Origin: Chryseobacterium artocarpi
GTDB lineage: Bacteria > Bacteroidota > Bacteroidia > Flavobacteriales > Weeksellaceae
Assembly: GCF_001684975.1 (NCBI RefSeq)
Contig: NZ_MAYH01000002.1
Coordinates: 55,744-119,743 of the forward strand
Length of the DNA stretch: 64,000 bases
Direction: 5' to 3'
In this document: positions 16,986-26,572 of the stretch, in pieces
Numbering within the stretch: the stretch's first letter is position 1
How the letters are laid out: each line of letters opens with the position of its first letter
Position numbers and translations under genes: made by a program
The notes under the pieces: model-generated
Told to the model about the DNA's origin: nothing
The model's input: only the letters and a program-made list of their open reading frames with translations
Databases searched by the model: none

Positions 16986-17749
16986 TAACCTTTATTTCGT
17001 TCAACATCTTTTTTTTGATGTTTGTAATCGCTGTATTTATCTATATCAGGAATTACCGACAACGAAAAAAAGAATACTTGAATGAAATCGAGATGAAAAA
17101 CGAACTTCATCAGAGAGAACTTCTATCTACCCAACTGGAAATCCAGCAAGCAACCATGCAGCAGATCGGGCGCGAACTCCACGATAATATTGGTCAAAAG
17201 CTGACATTAGTAAGTCTCTATGTTCAGCAGATGCTTTACGAAAACAAAGTTCCCGAAGCTGTAGAAAGGATAGATCAGGTTTCACAGATCATTAATCAGT
17301 CTTTACAGGACTTGCGAAGCCTTTCAAAAACATTGACAGATGACAATATCAGCCAGAAGGAAATTGTGACACTGATTCAGGAAGAAGTAGACAATACCAA
17401 TTCGTTAAAAAAATGCTATGTAAGTTTTGAACATAATTTTGATCAGCTGGACCTTGGTTTTATGCACAAAAATTTACTGCTCAGAATCACTCAGGAATTT
17501 ATTCAAAATAGTATAAAGCACTCTAATTGTAAGAATATATTCATCAGTTTAAATACTTCTGAACATACACTTTGGGAGCTTAAGATTCGTGATGATGGAG
17601 CTGGTTTTGATACAGCCAACACAAAATCTAATGGCATTGGTCTCACCAATATGAAGAACAGAGCAAAAATCATTGGTGCCGATTTTAATCTTGAAAGTGA
17701 AGAAAATGTAGGCACCCAAGTCAATATCACCTTAAAAAAACAGTCATGA
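16964..17749 (+). CDS. Sensor histidine kinase, HisKA_3 type
   Basis: Cytoplasmic-output kinase of the NarX/DesK class. From the ATG at 16964 it has one transmembrane helix (~6-28), a coiled coil, the HisKA_3 phosphoacceptor H73 in RELHDNIGQKL, and a HATPase_c domain with N-box FIQNSIKHSN, G1 DDGAGFD and GIGLTNMKNRA. A longer reading frame opens at 16892 but lies in the upstream gene and does not look like a signal sequence. The 3' end overlaps the regulator start by 4 bp. Confidence 0.9.
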   Translation: MGKTELLITFISFNIFFLMFVIAVFIYIRNYRQRKKEYLNEIEMKNELHQRELLSTQLEIQQATMQQIGRELHDNIGQKLTLVSLYVQQMLYENKVPEAVERIDQVSQIINQSLQDLRSLSKTLTDDNISQKEIVTLIQEEVDNTNSLKKCYVSFEHNFDQLDLGFMHKNLLLRITQEFIQNSIKHSNCKNIFISLNTSEHTLWELKIRDDGAGFDTANTKSNGIGLTNMKNRAKIIGADFNLESEENVGTQVNITLKKQS

Positions 17750-18387
17750 AAAAAACAATTGTAATTGTTGACGATCATATCCTTATTGCTAAAGCCCTCG
17801 AAGGAATTATTGGTAATTTTAATGAATTTGAAGTAATCTATGTTTGTGAGAACGGTAAAGACCTCATCCAAAAATTCGAAGAAGGCAATACAATTCCTGA
17901 TATTATACTATTAGACATCAGTATGCCGGTGATGGACGGTTTTGAAACAGCAGCTTGGCTTTCCAAAAATCATCCTGATATCAAAGTAATGGCACTAAGC
18001 ATGCAAGGAGACGATACCAGCGTAATTAAAATGATCAAAAGCGGCGCAAAAGGCTACCTCTTAAAAAACACACACCCAAAAGATCTTGAAACAGCACTTA
18101 CAAGATTAAATTCTGATGGTTTCTTCTATCCGGAATGGGCTTCAAAAATCATATTTACCAACCTGAATAAAGACAGCGACTCTGAAATTACGGTAAAGAT
18201 TTCGGACCGCGAAAAGGAATTTCTGAAATATACTGTTACTGAGCTGAGCTATAAGGAAATTGCAGACCGAATGTGTTGCAGCCCAAGAACAGTTGAAAGC
18301 TATCGTGACCAATTATGCGAAAAACTGGATCTGAAAACGCGTGTTGGACTAGCTGTTTTTGCAATTAAAAATGGTTTCGCAAGCTAA
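17746..18387 (+). CDS. NarL/LuxR-type response regulator
   Basis: Receiver domain with phosphoacceptor D57 (IILLDISMPVMDGFE) and the K of VKMIKSGAKGYLLKN. The C-terminal GerE-type HTH is at ~145-205 (TELSYKEIADRMCCSPRTVE). The 213 residues are usual for the family. ATGA overlap with the kinase indicates coupled expression. Targets are unknown; the two flanking M43 protease genes are the nearest candidates, but I see no shared motif in their promoters. Confidence 0.92.
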   Translation: MKKTIVIVDDHILIAKALEGIIGNFNEFEVIYVCENGKDLIQKFEEGNTIPDIILLDISMPVMDGFETAAWLSKNHPDIKVMALSMQGDDTSVIKMIKSGAKGYLLKNTHPKDLETALTRLNSDGFFYPEWASKIIFTNLNKDSDSEITVKISDREKEFLKYTVTELSYKEIADRMCCSPRTVESYRDQLCEKLDLKTRVGLAVFAIKNGFAS

Positions 18388-18635
18388 GTTAATGTGTAAA
18401 TTTTTTATCAAAATAAACAATTTAAAGAATAATTATTCACTTAAACTTGAAAAGAAATAAAAAATAAAAACCCAAGCACTAAATATAATTAAAATTCAAA
18501 ACATTTGCAATTTCATTAACTAAAACACAACTAAAACGCTGATTAAATAAGAATAATTTAAATAAATAAGAAAATAATTTGGATATTAATTCCAGATAAT
18601 ATAATTTCACATTCTCAACCATTTAAAAAAAAGAT

Positions 18636-19652
18636 ATGAAAAGAGTATTATTTGGAGCCCTTGCTCTGGGTCTAATGTCTGCATGTACCAATGACAGTGT
18701 AAACTCTCAAAACGAAGTACAGCCTGAACAGGAAATTTCTTCAGCAGTAGCTTCAAAAAGAATCTGTCCTTCAGAACAAATGAGACAAGAGGAATTCCAA
18801 AAAGATCCTTCACTTAGACTAAAAGCAGAACAAATTGAAGCTAATGCAAAACAATTTGCTAATAATCTTGCTTTAGGAAAAGTTCTTGCAGATGGAACTG
18901 TTGAAATCCCAGTAGTCGTAAATGTAATCTATAAAACAACAGCTCAAAATGTATCTGATGCCAGAATTGCTGAACAAATTGCTATTCTGAACGCTGACTA
19001 TGGAGGTACTAACAGTGATGCTTCACTAATACCTACTGAGTTCCAAGGTGTAAAAGCTGGTGATGTAAAAGTAAGATTCAGATTGGTAAATACGATAAGA
19101 AAATCTACGACAAAGACATCATGGACTTCAACTGACAGAGCAAACAATACCATGAAGAAAGCTTCTACAGGCGGTATTGATGCAACAAATCCTACTAATT
19201 ATTTCAACATTTGGGTTGTGGGAAGCATGCCTGATGCTCAAGGAAGCATTCTTGGATATGCTACTTTCCCTGAAAGCGCAGGTACATGGAAGGATGGTGT
19301 AGTAATTGCAGCACCTTATTTCGGAAAAACAGGAGCTTCTGCACCATTTAACCTGGGAAGAACTGCCACTCACGAAGTGGGGCATTATTTAGGGCTTAGA
19401 CATATCTGGGGTGATGCTAATTGTGGAGATGATCTAATTGCAGATACTCCGACGCAGACTACAGCTAATACAGGAAACCCTACCTACCCTCTGTATAACA
19501 CATGTTATGGTGTAAAAAGATCTGTAATGTTCATGAATTATATGGATTATTCTGATGACAAGTCATTGTACATGTTTAGTGCGGGACAAAAAGCAAAAAT
19601 GCAATCCGTAACGGCTGCTTCCGGAGCAAGATCCGGATTAAGAGTTTACTAA
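18636..19652 (+). CDS. M43-type metalloprotease lipoprotein, copy 2
   Basis: Paralogue of 14596. Signal peptide with lipobox LMSA-C17, propeptide-like region, and an M43 domain with the intact zinc motif HEVGHYLGLRH at 246-256 and Met-turn MNYMDYSDD. The segment after the motif (GDANCGDDLIADTP) keeps the cysteine lost in copy 1. Probably surface- or periplasm-anchored and active. A 248-bp AT-rich leader without ORFs precedes it, and a perfect terminator follows. Confidence 0.88.
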   Translation: MKRVLFGALALGLMSACTNDSVNSQNEVQPEQEISSAVASKRICPSEQMRQEEFQKDPSLRLKAEQIEANAKQFANNLALGKVLADGTVEIPVVVNVIYKTTAQNVSDARIAEQIAILNADYGGTNSDASLIPTEFQGVKAGDVKVRFRLVNTIRKSTTKTSWTSTDRANNTMKKASTGGIDATNPTNYFNIWVVGSMPDAQGSILGYATFPESAGTWKDGVVIAAPYFGKTGASAPFNLGRTATHEVGHYLGLRHIWGDANCGDDLIADTPTQTTANTGNPTYPLYNTCYGVKRSVMFMNYMDYSDDKSLYMFSAGQKAKMQSVTAASGARSGLRVY

Positions 19653-19679
19653 TAAAACAACATATTTTAATATTATTTT

Positions 19680-19712
19680 AATTCCATCCCGAATCAGGGA
19701 TGGAATTTTTTT
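19680..19712 (+). terminator. Terminator of M43 copy 2
   Basis: AATTCCATCCC and GGGATGGAATT pair perfectly around GAATCA, followed by seven T's. Confidence 0.9.
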
Positions 19713-19748
19713 ATACTTTTACGCGATTTTAATCTGATAATCACAACG

Positions 19749-21134
19749 ATGAAGAAACTAGCCCTAGCAGCAGGGATATTATTAAATTTATACAGTTACA
19801 AAGCTCAGGATACCATTCAGTCTAAAAATTTAAAAGAGGATCTTGCTTTGATTAATCCAAATTTTCAAACTAAAGAACAAACTTCTTTTTTTAAGAAAGA
19901 CTGGGTAAAAAAATCTGTAGCTCCTACCATCCTTTTTGCTGCCGCAGCTGCTACTTGGGGTGAGAAAGAAAACATCCGTGAGGTAAGAAACCGATATCTC
20001 CCCAATTTCAAAATGAAATATGATGATTATCTTCAATACGCACCTGCCGTAACCGTTTACGGATTAAAACTAGCTGGAGTAAAAGGGAGAAATAATCTTG
20101 GAAGAGCCACTCTTTCTTATGCAACCAGTTTAGTCATCATGGGAATTTTAGTTAATTCCATTAAATATACATCTAAAGTAGAACGTCCGGATGGTTCTAA
20201 AAATAATTCTTTTCCTTCAGGACATGCGGCAATGGCTTTTACCAATGCAAGCTTTTTACACAAAGAATACGGAATGGTAAATCCTGCATATAGTATTGCA
20301 GGATATGGTTCTGCTACTCTTACCGGACTGGGGAGAAATTTAAATAACAGACACTGGGTTCCTGATATACTTGCAGGCGCGGGAATTGGGATCATATCAA
20401 CAGAACTTGGCTACTTTTTCATAGACAAAATTTATAAAAATAAAGGTGATAATTTGAGTATTCTCTCAAAGATTGAAGGAAATGACTATCCCTCTTTTCT
20501 TTCCTTAAAAATGGGGACGGCATTGGGAACAACCAATTTCCTTAAAGAATCTGAGCTGGACGATAAAAAACAAATAGGTTTTGAGGGTGGGCTGGAAGGT
20601 GCTTATTTCTTTTCAAAGAAATGGGGTGTAGGTGCCGATGTCTCTTTCAGTAGTTTTCCTATTAAGGCTCAAAGAATAACTTTTGATGATGATCAGGATT
20701 TTGGTGAACATACTATAAAAACTCAGTCGATGGGCTTTTTAGGAGCTGGTATCGGACCTTATTTCTCTCATGAATTTTCTGACAAATGGCAGCTTACTTT
20801 AAAAGCAACCGCAGGATATTCAGCAACCGCAAGTGGAAAAGTTTTCGTAAAAGGAGATGGAATAGATGCTCCAAATCATGAACTGCAAATAGCCAGATAT
20901 AAACCCAGACCAGCATTTCGTTGGAATACAGGTGCTTCTATGACTTATAAATTCAATCCAGGATTAGGGCTTACCTTTTATACGGATTACAATCAAATCA
21001 ATTCTACGATCCGCTATTCTTTCAGTGACGACATTAAGGAAAGTGCAGAACTGGATCAAGAACTTAATCACCTGATCGCTAAGGAAAAGATCAATTATAT
21101 TACCTTAGGATTAAGATTAACTGCTTATTTTTAA
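19749..21134 (+). CDS. PAP2-family phosphatase with C-terminal barrel-like domain
   Basis: Secreted or envelope phosphatase. Signal peptide (~1-20), then a PAP2 domain with KYTSKVERP, SFPSGHAA (H159) and RNLNNRHWVPD, the three phosphatase motifs. The last ~220 residues alternate hydrophobic and polar residues with Gly/aromatic turns and end in LGLRLTAYF, as in outer-membrane barrels. PAP2 enzymes dephosphorylate lipid phosphates such as undecaprenyl pyrophosphate or lipid A; a barrel tail would put this one at the outer membrane. The barrel call is by eye. Bounded by terminators, so monocistronic. Confidence 0.82.
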   Translation: MKKLALAAGILLNLYSYKAQDTIQSKNLKEDLALINPNFQTKEQTSFFKKDWVKKSVAPTILFAAAAATWGEKENIREVRNRYLPNFKMKYDDYLQYAPAVTVYGLKLAGVKGRNNLGRATLSYATSLVIMGILVNSIKYTSKVERPDGSKNNSFPSGHAAMAFTNASFLHKEYGMVNPAYSIAGYGSATLTGLGRNLNNRHWVPDILAGAGIGIISTELGYFFIDKIYKNKGDNLSILSKIEGNDYPSFLSLKMGTALGTTNFLKESELDDKKQIGFEGGLEGAYFFSKKWGVGADVSFSSFPIKAQRITFDDDQDFGEHTIKTQSMGFLGAGIGPYFSHEFSDKWQLTLKATAGYSATASGKVFVKGDGIDAPNHELQIARYKPRPAFRWNTGASMTYKFNPGLGLTFYTDYNQINSTIRYSFSDDIKESAELDQELNHLIAKEKINYITLGLRLTAYF

Positions 21135-21137
21135 CAA

Positions 21138-21170
21138 TAAAAAAGCCTTCAAAATCTGAAGGCTTTTACT
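21138..21170. terminator. Bidirectional terminator
   Basis: AAAAGCCTTC-AAAATCT-GAAGGCTTTT between convergent genes; T-rich on both strands, strongest for the minus strand. Confidence 0.88.
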
Positions 21171-21171
21171 T

Positions 21172-23037
21172 TTATAATGTTTTACTGTTGTTTTCTGGAG
21201 TGTAATCCATGAAAATGTCACCATCAAGCTTTACCGTTTTCACTTTTTTCTTGATAGGGATCACAAGATCTGTTAATTTCTGATCTTTTTCCCAGACTGA
21301 AGGTGAGAAATGAATTTTCTCTGTTGTTCCGTCTTCATAAGATAATATCGCATCAAAAGGAATGGCAAATCCACCTACATTAGCAACGTTTACGGTAAGC
21401 AGATCGTTCATTTGTTTTGCACCTGCTACTTTTAGATCAATATAATTATTGGTATAAAACCAGTTATGGAAAAACCAGTTCAGATTTTTTCCTGAACCTG
21501 TATTCATAGAGTTGAAATAGTCCCATGGAACCGGATGTTTTCCATTCCAGTTATCCATATAATGATGTAATGCTTTTTTGAATAATTCATCCCCCAAATA
21601 ATCCTTCAAAGCAAGATAAGAAAGAGAAGATTTCACATAAGAATTGCTTCCATATCCTGAACCGCTTACCTGTGTACTCATCGTAATGATAGGCTGATCC
21701 TGCTCTGATGAAGCATCATTGATCCATTTTTTAATACGGAAGTTTTTATAGAAGTTTTTGGCAGCTTCTTCTCCGTTTTCATCAATTCCGATCAAATACT
21801 CAAGTGTTGTTGCCCATCCTTCATCCATGAAAGCATATCTTGTTTCATTGATTCCCATATAGAAAGGGAAATAGGTATGTGCAATCTCGTGATCTGCCGT
21901 AAGCCTTGCGTCCTGAAGATCATCAGGAATACTTGTGTCATTGATCATCATTGGATATTCCATATCAGCATATCCCTGAATAGCTGTCATTACATTATAA
22001 GGATATTCTACACCGGGCCAGTTTTTGGAAAACCAATCCAGATTATAGCGCATCCAGTCTACATAATGTTCAAAATCTTTTGCTCCGGCTTTGTACCCTG
22101 CCTGTACACTCGCTCTTTTTGTTTTAAGCTGTACACTGGCAGCATCCCAAACATAGTGGTTACTCATTGCAAAACAAAAATCTGTAATATGGCTCGCTTT
22201 GAATTTCCATACATTCCATTTATTCTGCGTGGTTACTTTCCCGGACTTCATTTCTTGCTCTGTAGCGATATGCATTAGTTTATCGCTCTTTAATGAAGCT
22301 TTATATCTTTTCAGATACTCAGGTTGAAGTACAGCTTCTGGGTTTAGGAAATCTCCCGTTGCCCATACCACATAATTCTTAGGTGCTGTAATAGCAAAAC
22401 TATAATCATTAAAATCATTATAAAACTCCTGTCTGTCAGAGTGAAGAAGCATATCCCACCCATTGTAATCATCATATACAGAAATTCTAGGGAAAGAATA
22501 CGCTACATAAAAAGTATCCGGATCAATCTGTCCTTCTCTTCCACTCTGTACTGAAAGTGGATATTCCCACTCTATTTTAACCTCAGCTTTTGATTTTGAC
22601 TTTAAGGCTGATTTTAATTTTACTTTTTCTACAGTTCCCCAGTCATCACTATCGATGTCGTACTTATCACCATTCACAACAAATGATTTAATCTTAAGCC
22701 CTGAGGATAAAAAATCTTTGGGAACGCCTCCTGATCTTGGAGATTCCGGCTTGTGCAGGTTATTCACAAATCGTATTGCCAGTTCATTAAGATTATCCGG
22801 ACTGTTATTTGTGTAGACAATTGTTTCTTTTCCTGAAACTATTTTTGTATTGGCATCTACTTTTACCTCTACATTGTAAACTCCTTTATTCTGCCAATAG
22901 TTTTTACCGGGGGCTCCGGAGACATCTCGCGTACCTTTTTCGAAAGCTTTTTTAATATTTCTCGGCATATACAATTCCTGAGCGGAAAGTTGCAGCAATG
23001 AAACAACCATCAGCATTCCGGAAAAAATTCTCTTCAT
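21172..23037 (-). CDS. M1-family metallopeptidase
   Basis: Gluzincin aminopeptidase-like enzyme exported through a signal peptide (cleavage near LQLSAQ-E). The zinc site is H383-E384-x2-H387 with E406, eighteen residues after H387 (the M1 pattern), in HEIAHTYFPFYMGINE...FMDEGW. The substrate-recognition GxMEN motif appears as ADMEYPMM. The 621 residues include the N-terminal beta domain and a short C-terminal beta domain. Paralogue of the M1 gene at 29574. Probably periplasmic or surface peptide turnover. Confidence 0.9.
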   Translation of the reverse strand: MKRIFSGMLMVVSLLQLSAQELYMPRNIKKAFEKGTRDVSGAPGKNYWQNKGVYNVEVKVDANTKIVSGKETIVYTNNSPDNLNELAIRFVNNLHKPESPRSGGVPKDFLSSGLKIKSFVVNGDKYDIDSDDWGTVEKVKLKSALKSKSKAEVKIEWEYPLSVQSGREGQIDPDTFYVAYSFPRISVYDDYNGWDMLLHSDRQEFYNDFNDYSFAITAPKNYVVWATGDFLNPEAVLQPEYLKRYKASLKSDKLMHIATEQEMKSGKVTTQNKWNVWKFKASHITDFCFAMSNHYVWDAASVQLKTKRASVQAGYKAGAKDFEHYVDWMRYNLDWFSKNWPGVEYPYNVMTAIQGYADMEYPMMINDTSIPDDLQDARLTADHEIAHTYFPFYMGINETRYAFMDEGWATTLEYLIGIDENGEEAAKNFYKNFRIKKWINDASSEQDQPIITMSTQVSGSGYGSNSYVKSSLSYLALKDYLGDELFKKALHHYMDNWNGKHPVPWDYFNSMNTGSGKNLNWFFHNWFYTNNYIDLKVAGAKQMNDLLTVNVANVGGFAIPFDAILSYEDGTTEKIHFSPSVWEKDQKLTDLVIPIKKKVKTVKLDGDIFMDYTPENNSKTL

Positions 23038-23145
23038 AACGATCTCTTTTTAAAGATAGGTATCAAAAATAGGGAAAATGTAACATGAAGCAGTAATTTC
23101 TTTTATAATAATGTTTTACGATGGTAATTTTTTCAGCATAAAGCT

Positions 23146-25518
23146 TTAAAGTCTATCCTGTTCGGAAGTCTTTTTAATTGTTTTTGCATTTTTCACAGAC
23201 TGATTTCCAAAATTGAACTTCAAAGACAGTGAAAAACCCTGAGTATCGGTATAATCTAGGAAATAGTTATCCTGATTCGCATATTTCGTAGCAACCTTCT
23301 GACCTGTAGTTCTGAAAATATCTGTAACGACTAAAGCTGCTTCCAGTTTTTTATTAAAGAACTTTCGGTTCATCACAAAATAAGCATTCCACGTGCTTGA
23401 AATCCTGAAAGGTCCCTGCACTCCTCCTGAGAAATAGCGGTGTCCCACTTCCATTTTCCAATCACTGCTTTTATCCAACGTAAAACTGGTTGAAATATTG
23501 GAGTCAAGATTCCAAACTTTATTCTGATGCAACAGTCCATCTACTCCGTTGAAGTAATTTTCGTTGTGCTCCAGATTTTCAGAAATGATAATATTCCACC
23601 AAGGTTTTATCTGGAAGTTTTTATATAAACTCAGCCCATATGCCTGTCCTTTTTCAATATTTGTAAAATGATAGACAACGTTATTATTCTCCGGTACCTG
23701 ATAAGATATTTCCATAGATGGATAAAGTTCTTTACGATAATAAAGATCCAAATTCCAGTTCTTCCATGAATAAGTAAGGTTAAGATTATGAATAATGGTT
23801 GCCTTCAGTTGGGGATCTCCCTGAAAGTATGAAAACAGATTATAATAAGATTTTGCAGGATTCAGCCATGAGTACGAAGGTCTGCTGATCCTTTTACCAT
23901 AGGAAAATCCAAATTCATGCTTATTTTCTGTAGTATATTGTGCATAAAATGTCGGGAAGAAGTTCCAGTAATTACTTTTATTAAGATCATAAGGTTCAGA
24001 AACTACTCCTTCGAGATCTGTCATTTCCGCACGAAGACCGCCTTTAAAATTCCACTTTCCGATATTATAAGCAAGCGAGGTGTACAGTGCAAAATTGTGT
24101 TCTTTATAATCGAAGATACTACTCTTTTCAGGACGATATTGTAATTCTCCGTTTTCGTTATCCGAGAATTTTAAGGTACTGTTTGTTTTTACAAAACTAT
24201 ATTTTGTTCCGGACTCAAGTTCCCATTTTTCGTTTTTCCATTGATAATCTAACTGCGTGGAAAATAATTTTACATCTGCTTTATTTTGAGTCAAAAAGTG
24301 ATCTTCACGAGGAAGTTCTCCGGCAAAATTCAGATGGGTTGCTACATCCTGATGTTTACTGGAATTGTTTCCTGTAAAATAATTGATCCAGGACAGGCTG
24401 CTTTTTTTATTCAGTTTTCTATCTATCTGAAAGCTGACAGAGTTGTTTGCTGAACGGGATTCATGGTCATTCAGTGTTCTATAATTTGATTCTACAATAT
24501 CCTGATTATTATAAATCAAAGTTGGTACATCATAGATCCCGTAAGATTTTGGAGAAAAATACCCTGAATAGTTGAGGCTTAAGTTTGTCAGACTATCCAA
24601 CTCATACTCCACATTAAAATTCAGGGTATTCTGGTTATAGTTTTTATCCTTTCTGTTCATTGTACTCATCCATTTTGTCTGGCTTTCGGGATAGTTCACA
24701 TAATCGAAACCTTCTCGATAGTAAGTTCCCATTCCCTTGTAATAGCTTGCCATAACGGAGAGCTTATCCTTCTTATAATATTGCGACAATCCAAAAACTG
24801 CTTTTGCATATTGTGTCTGAACATATTTTGAAGACAGAATTCCACGATAGCCTTCTATTTTATTCTTTTTCATTACGATATTCAATACCGCGCTTCCTGC
24901 TGCTTCATATTTTGCCGGTGGATTCGTGATCACTTCTATGGATTTCACATCATCGCCTTGTGTATTTTCCAGCAGGTTTTTAAGCTCATCTCCTGTCAGC
25001 ATCACTTTCTTATCATTGATTGTAACCAGAATTCCTGTACTTCCTTTTACGGTAAGGACACTATTGTTTACACTTACATTGGGGGTATTTTTTAAGATTT
25101 CCCAAGCGTTCAATGATGAAATGTTACTGTTTTCCACATTAAATTCAAGGCGGTCTACTTTTCGTTTTACCAAAGGTTTTCGCTTCGTCATTACCACTTC
25201 TTCTATTTCCTTAGCATCTTCTTTTTTAAGGATAATCTGTAAAGGTTCAGAGCTTTCAAGATTCAGATTCTTTTCAAACACAAGATACCCTTCCCGTTTT
25301 ACCACAAGTTTTACATTCTGTTCAGAAAGACCTTCCAATACAAATCCGCCTTTGCCATCGGTTTTTAATTCTTTGATCAATTCATTCCCTGAATTATAAA
25401 AACCTACGTTCACCGCAGAAAGTTTTTCATTTTCTGTATTTGTCACTGTTCCGGCAAGCTTTTGCTTTTGGGCAAACATCAACATTGGAAAGCACAGAAA
25501 AAGAAGGATTTTATTCAT
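23146..25518 (-). CDS. Outer-membrane beta-barrel protein with carboxypeptidase-like N-domain
   Basis: Large outer-membrane protein of the TonB-receptor-like OMP_b-brl_3 type. I use the ATG at 25518 (MNKILLFLCFPMLMFAQ, a signal peptide) rather than the longer frame opening at 25569. Domain order is carboxypeptidase-regulatory-like (~20-95), plug-like domain (~115-215, with TGILVTINDKKVML and IEVITNPPAKYEAAGSAV), and a ~550-residue barrel. The upstream region has three 11-bp-spaced repeats shared with the GLPGLI promoter, so the adjacent OmpR-type regulator probably controls it. Confidence 0.88.
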   Translation of the reverse strand: MNKILLFLCFPMLMFAQKQKLAGTVTNTENEKLSAVNVGFYNSGNELIKELKTDGKGGFVLEGLSEQNVKLVVKREGYLVFEKNLNLESSEPLQIILKKEDAKEIEEVVMTKRKPLVKRKVDRLEFNVENSNISSLNAWEILKNTPNVSVNNSVLTVKGSTGILVTINDKKVMLTGDELKNLLENTQGDDVKSIEVITNPPAKYEAAGSAVLNIVMKKNKIEGYRGILSSKYVQTQYAKAVFGLSQYYKKDKLSVMASYYKGMGTYYREGFDYVNYPESQTKWMSTMNRKDKNYNQNTLNFNVEYELDSLTNLSLNYSGYFSPKSYGIYDVPTLIYNNQDIVESNYRTLNDHESRSANNSVSFQIDRKLNKKSSLSWINYFTGNNSSKHQDVATHLNFAGELPREDHFLTQNKADVKLFSTQLDYQWKNEKWELESGTKYSFVKTNSTLKFSDNENGELQYRPEKSSIFDYKEHNFALYTSLAYNIGKWNFKGGLRAEMTDLEGVVSEPYDLNKSNYWNFFPTFYAQYTTENKHEFGFSYGKRISRPSYSWLNPAKSYYNLFSYFQGDPQLKATIIHNLNLTYSWKNWNLDLYYRKELYPSMEISYQVPENNNVVYHFTNIEKGQAYGLSLYKNFQIKPWWNIIISENLEHNENYFNGVDGLLHQNKVWNLDSNISTSFTLDKSSDWKMEVGHRYFSGGVQGPFRISSTWNAYFVMNRKFFNKKLEAALVVTDIFRTTGQKVATKYANQDNYFLDYTDTQGFSLSLKFNFGNQSVKNAKTIKKTSEQDRL

Positions 25519-25595
25519 GATTATATTTTTAAAAATGATATAAAACGGTACAATTGTTTTACAGGACAAAATTCAATATTGAGCGGGAGAATTTC

Positions 25596-25624
25596 GGTTA
25601 ACGAAGAGTTAATGATAGGTTAAT
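25596..25624. promoter_or_regulatory. Three direct repeats with 11-bp period (predicted regulator site)
   Basis: GGTTAAC (25596), AGTTAAT (25607) and GGTTAAT (25618) are spaced exactly 11 bp apart, 78-106 bp upstream of the barrel-protein ATG. Bases 25608-25624 are identical over 17 nt to 26574-26590. OmpR-family regulators bind direct half-sites about one helical turn apart, and such a regulator is encoded at 27949. Confidence 0.7.
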
Positions 25625-25642
25625 GCCATTTCTCTTAAAATA

Positions 25643-25671
25643 AAACGCCTGAATCAGAGACTCAGGCGTTA
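25643..25671 (-). terminator. Terminator of the GLPGLI gene
   Basis: AACGCCTGA / TCAGGCGTT stem with a 9-nt loop; T-rich on the reverse strand. It separates the GLPGLI and barrel-protein transcripts. Confidence 0.8.
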
Positions 25672-25689
25672 AAAACGATGTGTATATTT

Positions 25690-26526
25690 TTATGGATAAG
25701 GAATCGCTTTATCCAGTTCTATCGGGTTATAATATTTTTTGATATTCATTTGTGTCTGTTTGGTAAGCCCTGCAAACTCTTCTTTGCTTTTGATTTGTCG
25801 TCCATCAATTTTCACGGTCCAATCCGGTTGAAAATCTGTTCTCATTCTGGCATAAGGGTCATTATAAAACTCAAGGTTGAGCTTTACCCATTTTTTAAAA
25901 TCTATTGTAAGGGCATCTAAAGAATAATGTTTTTCAAGAAAGCCTTTTGTATTATATGTTTTCGGGAGATTAACGTTTCTGGAAAAAGAATATACAAAGT
26001 CTTTTTTATCATCTTCCACATACAAAACCATTCCTGGCAATCCTCTGAATTTATATGGTCCCTCAGGAATATTGATGTCTGGTGTAAACCAAGCCGTCCA
26101 ATTTCTTCCTCCAAATCTTGCCGTTGCTTTTTGCAGATTATAGTTATTAATCTTCTTTGTATCCGCTTCTACTTTCCACTGAATGTTATCCTCCGTTTCA
26201 AAAACATAATAATAAGGCATCATCATGATCTGCACGTAGTTTTTATTTTTATTAGAATTTCTTTTCCTGATAATGGTTTGCCCGGATTGACTTGTGTGTT
26301 GAGAAGACGTCCCTCCATGCAGGATATTAAGAGAATCACTCACCAAAAAACCGGATTCATAGAACTTTACTTCTTCAGGATTAATATCCAATATCATTTC
26401 TTCTTTTTCATAAGGAGCGTTCCTTATTGTATCTGGTCTATACTGAAGTTCATAGATGAAGCGATGAGTCTGTGCATTCATTATAGCCGCGATCAACAGC
26501 ATCAGAATAATAATTTGCTTTTTCAT
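25690..26526 (-). CDS. GLPGLI-family secreted protein
   Basis: A 278-residue exported protein (signal peptide ending near IMNAQ) of the Bacteroidota GLPGLI family, recognised from the conserved segment GPYKFRGLPGMVLYVED. The family function is not known to me. The rest is a beta-rich periplasmic protein. Divergent from the histidine kinase gene, with a 113-bp shared promoter region carrying two 11-bp-spaced repeats. The same repeats precede the barrel gene, so the two envelope proteins are probably coregulated. Confidence 0.88.
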   Translation of the reverse strand: MKKQIIILMLLIAAIMNAQTHRFIYELQYRPDTIRNAPYEKEEMILDINPEEVKFYESGFLVSDSLNILHGGTSSQHTSQSGQTIIRKRNSNKNKNYVQIMMMPYYYVFETEDNIQWKVEADTKKINNYNLQKATARFGGRNWTAWFTPDINIPEGPYKFRGLPGMVLYVEDDKKDFVYSFSRNVNLPKTYNTKGFLEKHYSLDALTIDFKKWVKLNLEFYNDPYARMRTDFQPDWTVKIDGRQIKSKEEFAGLTKQTQMNIKKYYNPIELDKAIPYP

Positions 26527-26572
26527 GGAAGGTTTTTAGTTTTTAAATGTAAGAAAAACAAATAACCTAAAA

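Noticed and set aside
18388..18635. Shared regulator motif between the two M43 protease promoters
   Set aside because: No common word or symmetric site could be found by eye in the two upstream regions.
25519..25569. N-terminal extension of the barrel protein from 25569
   Set aside because: Adds 17 non-signal residues before a clear signal peptide at 25518.
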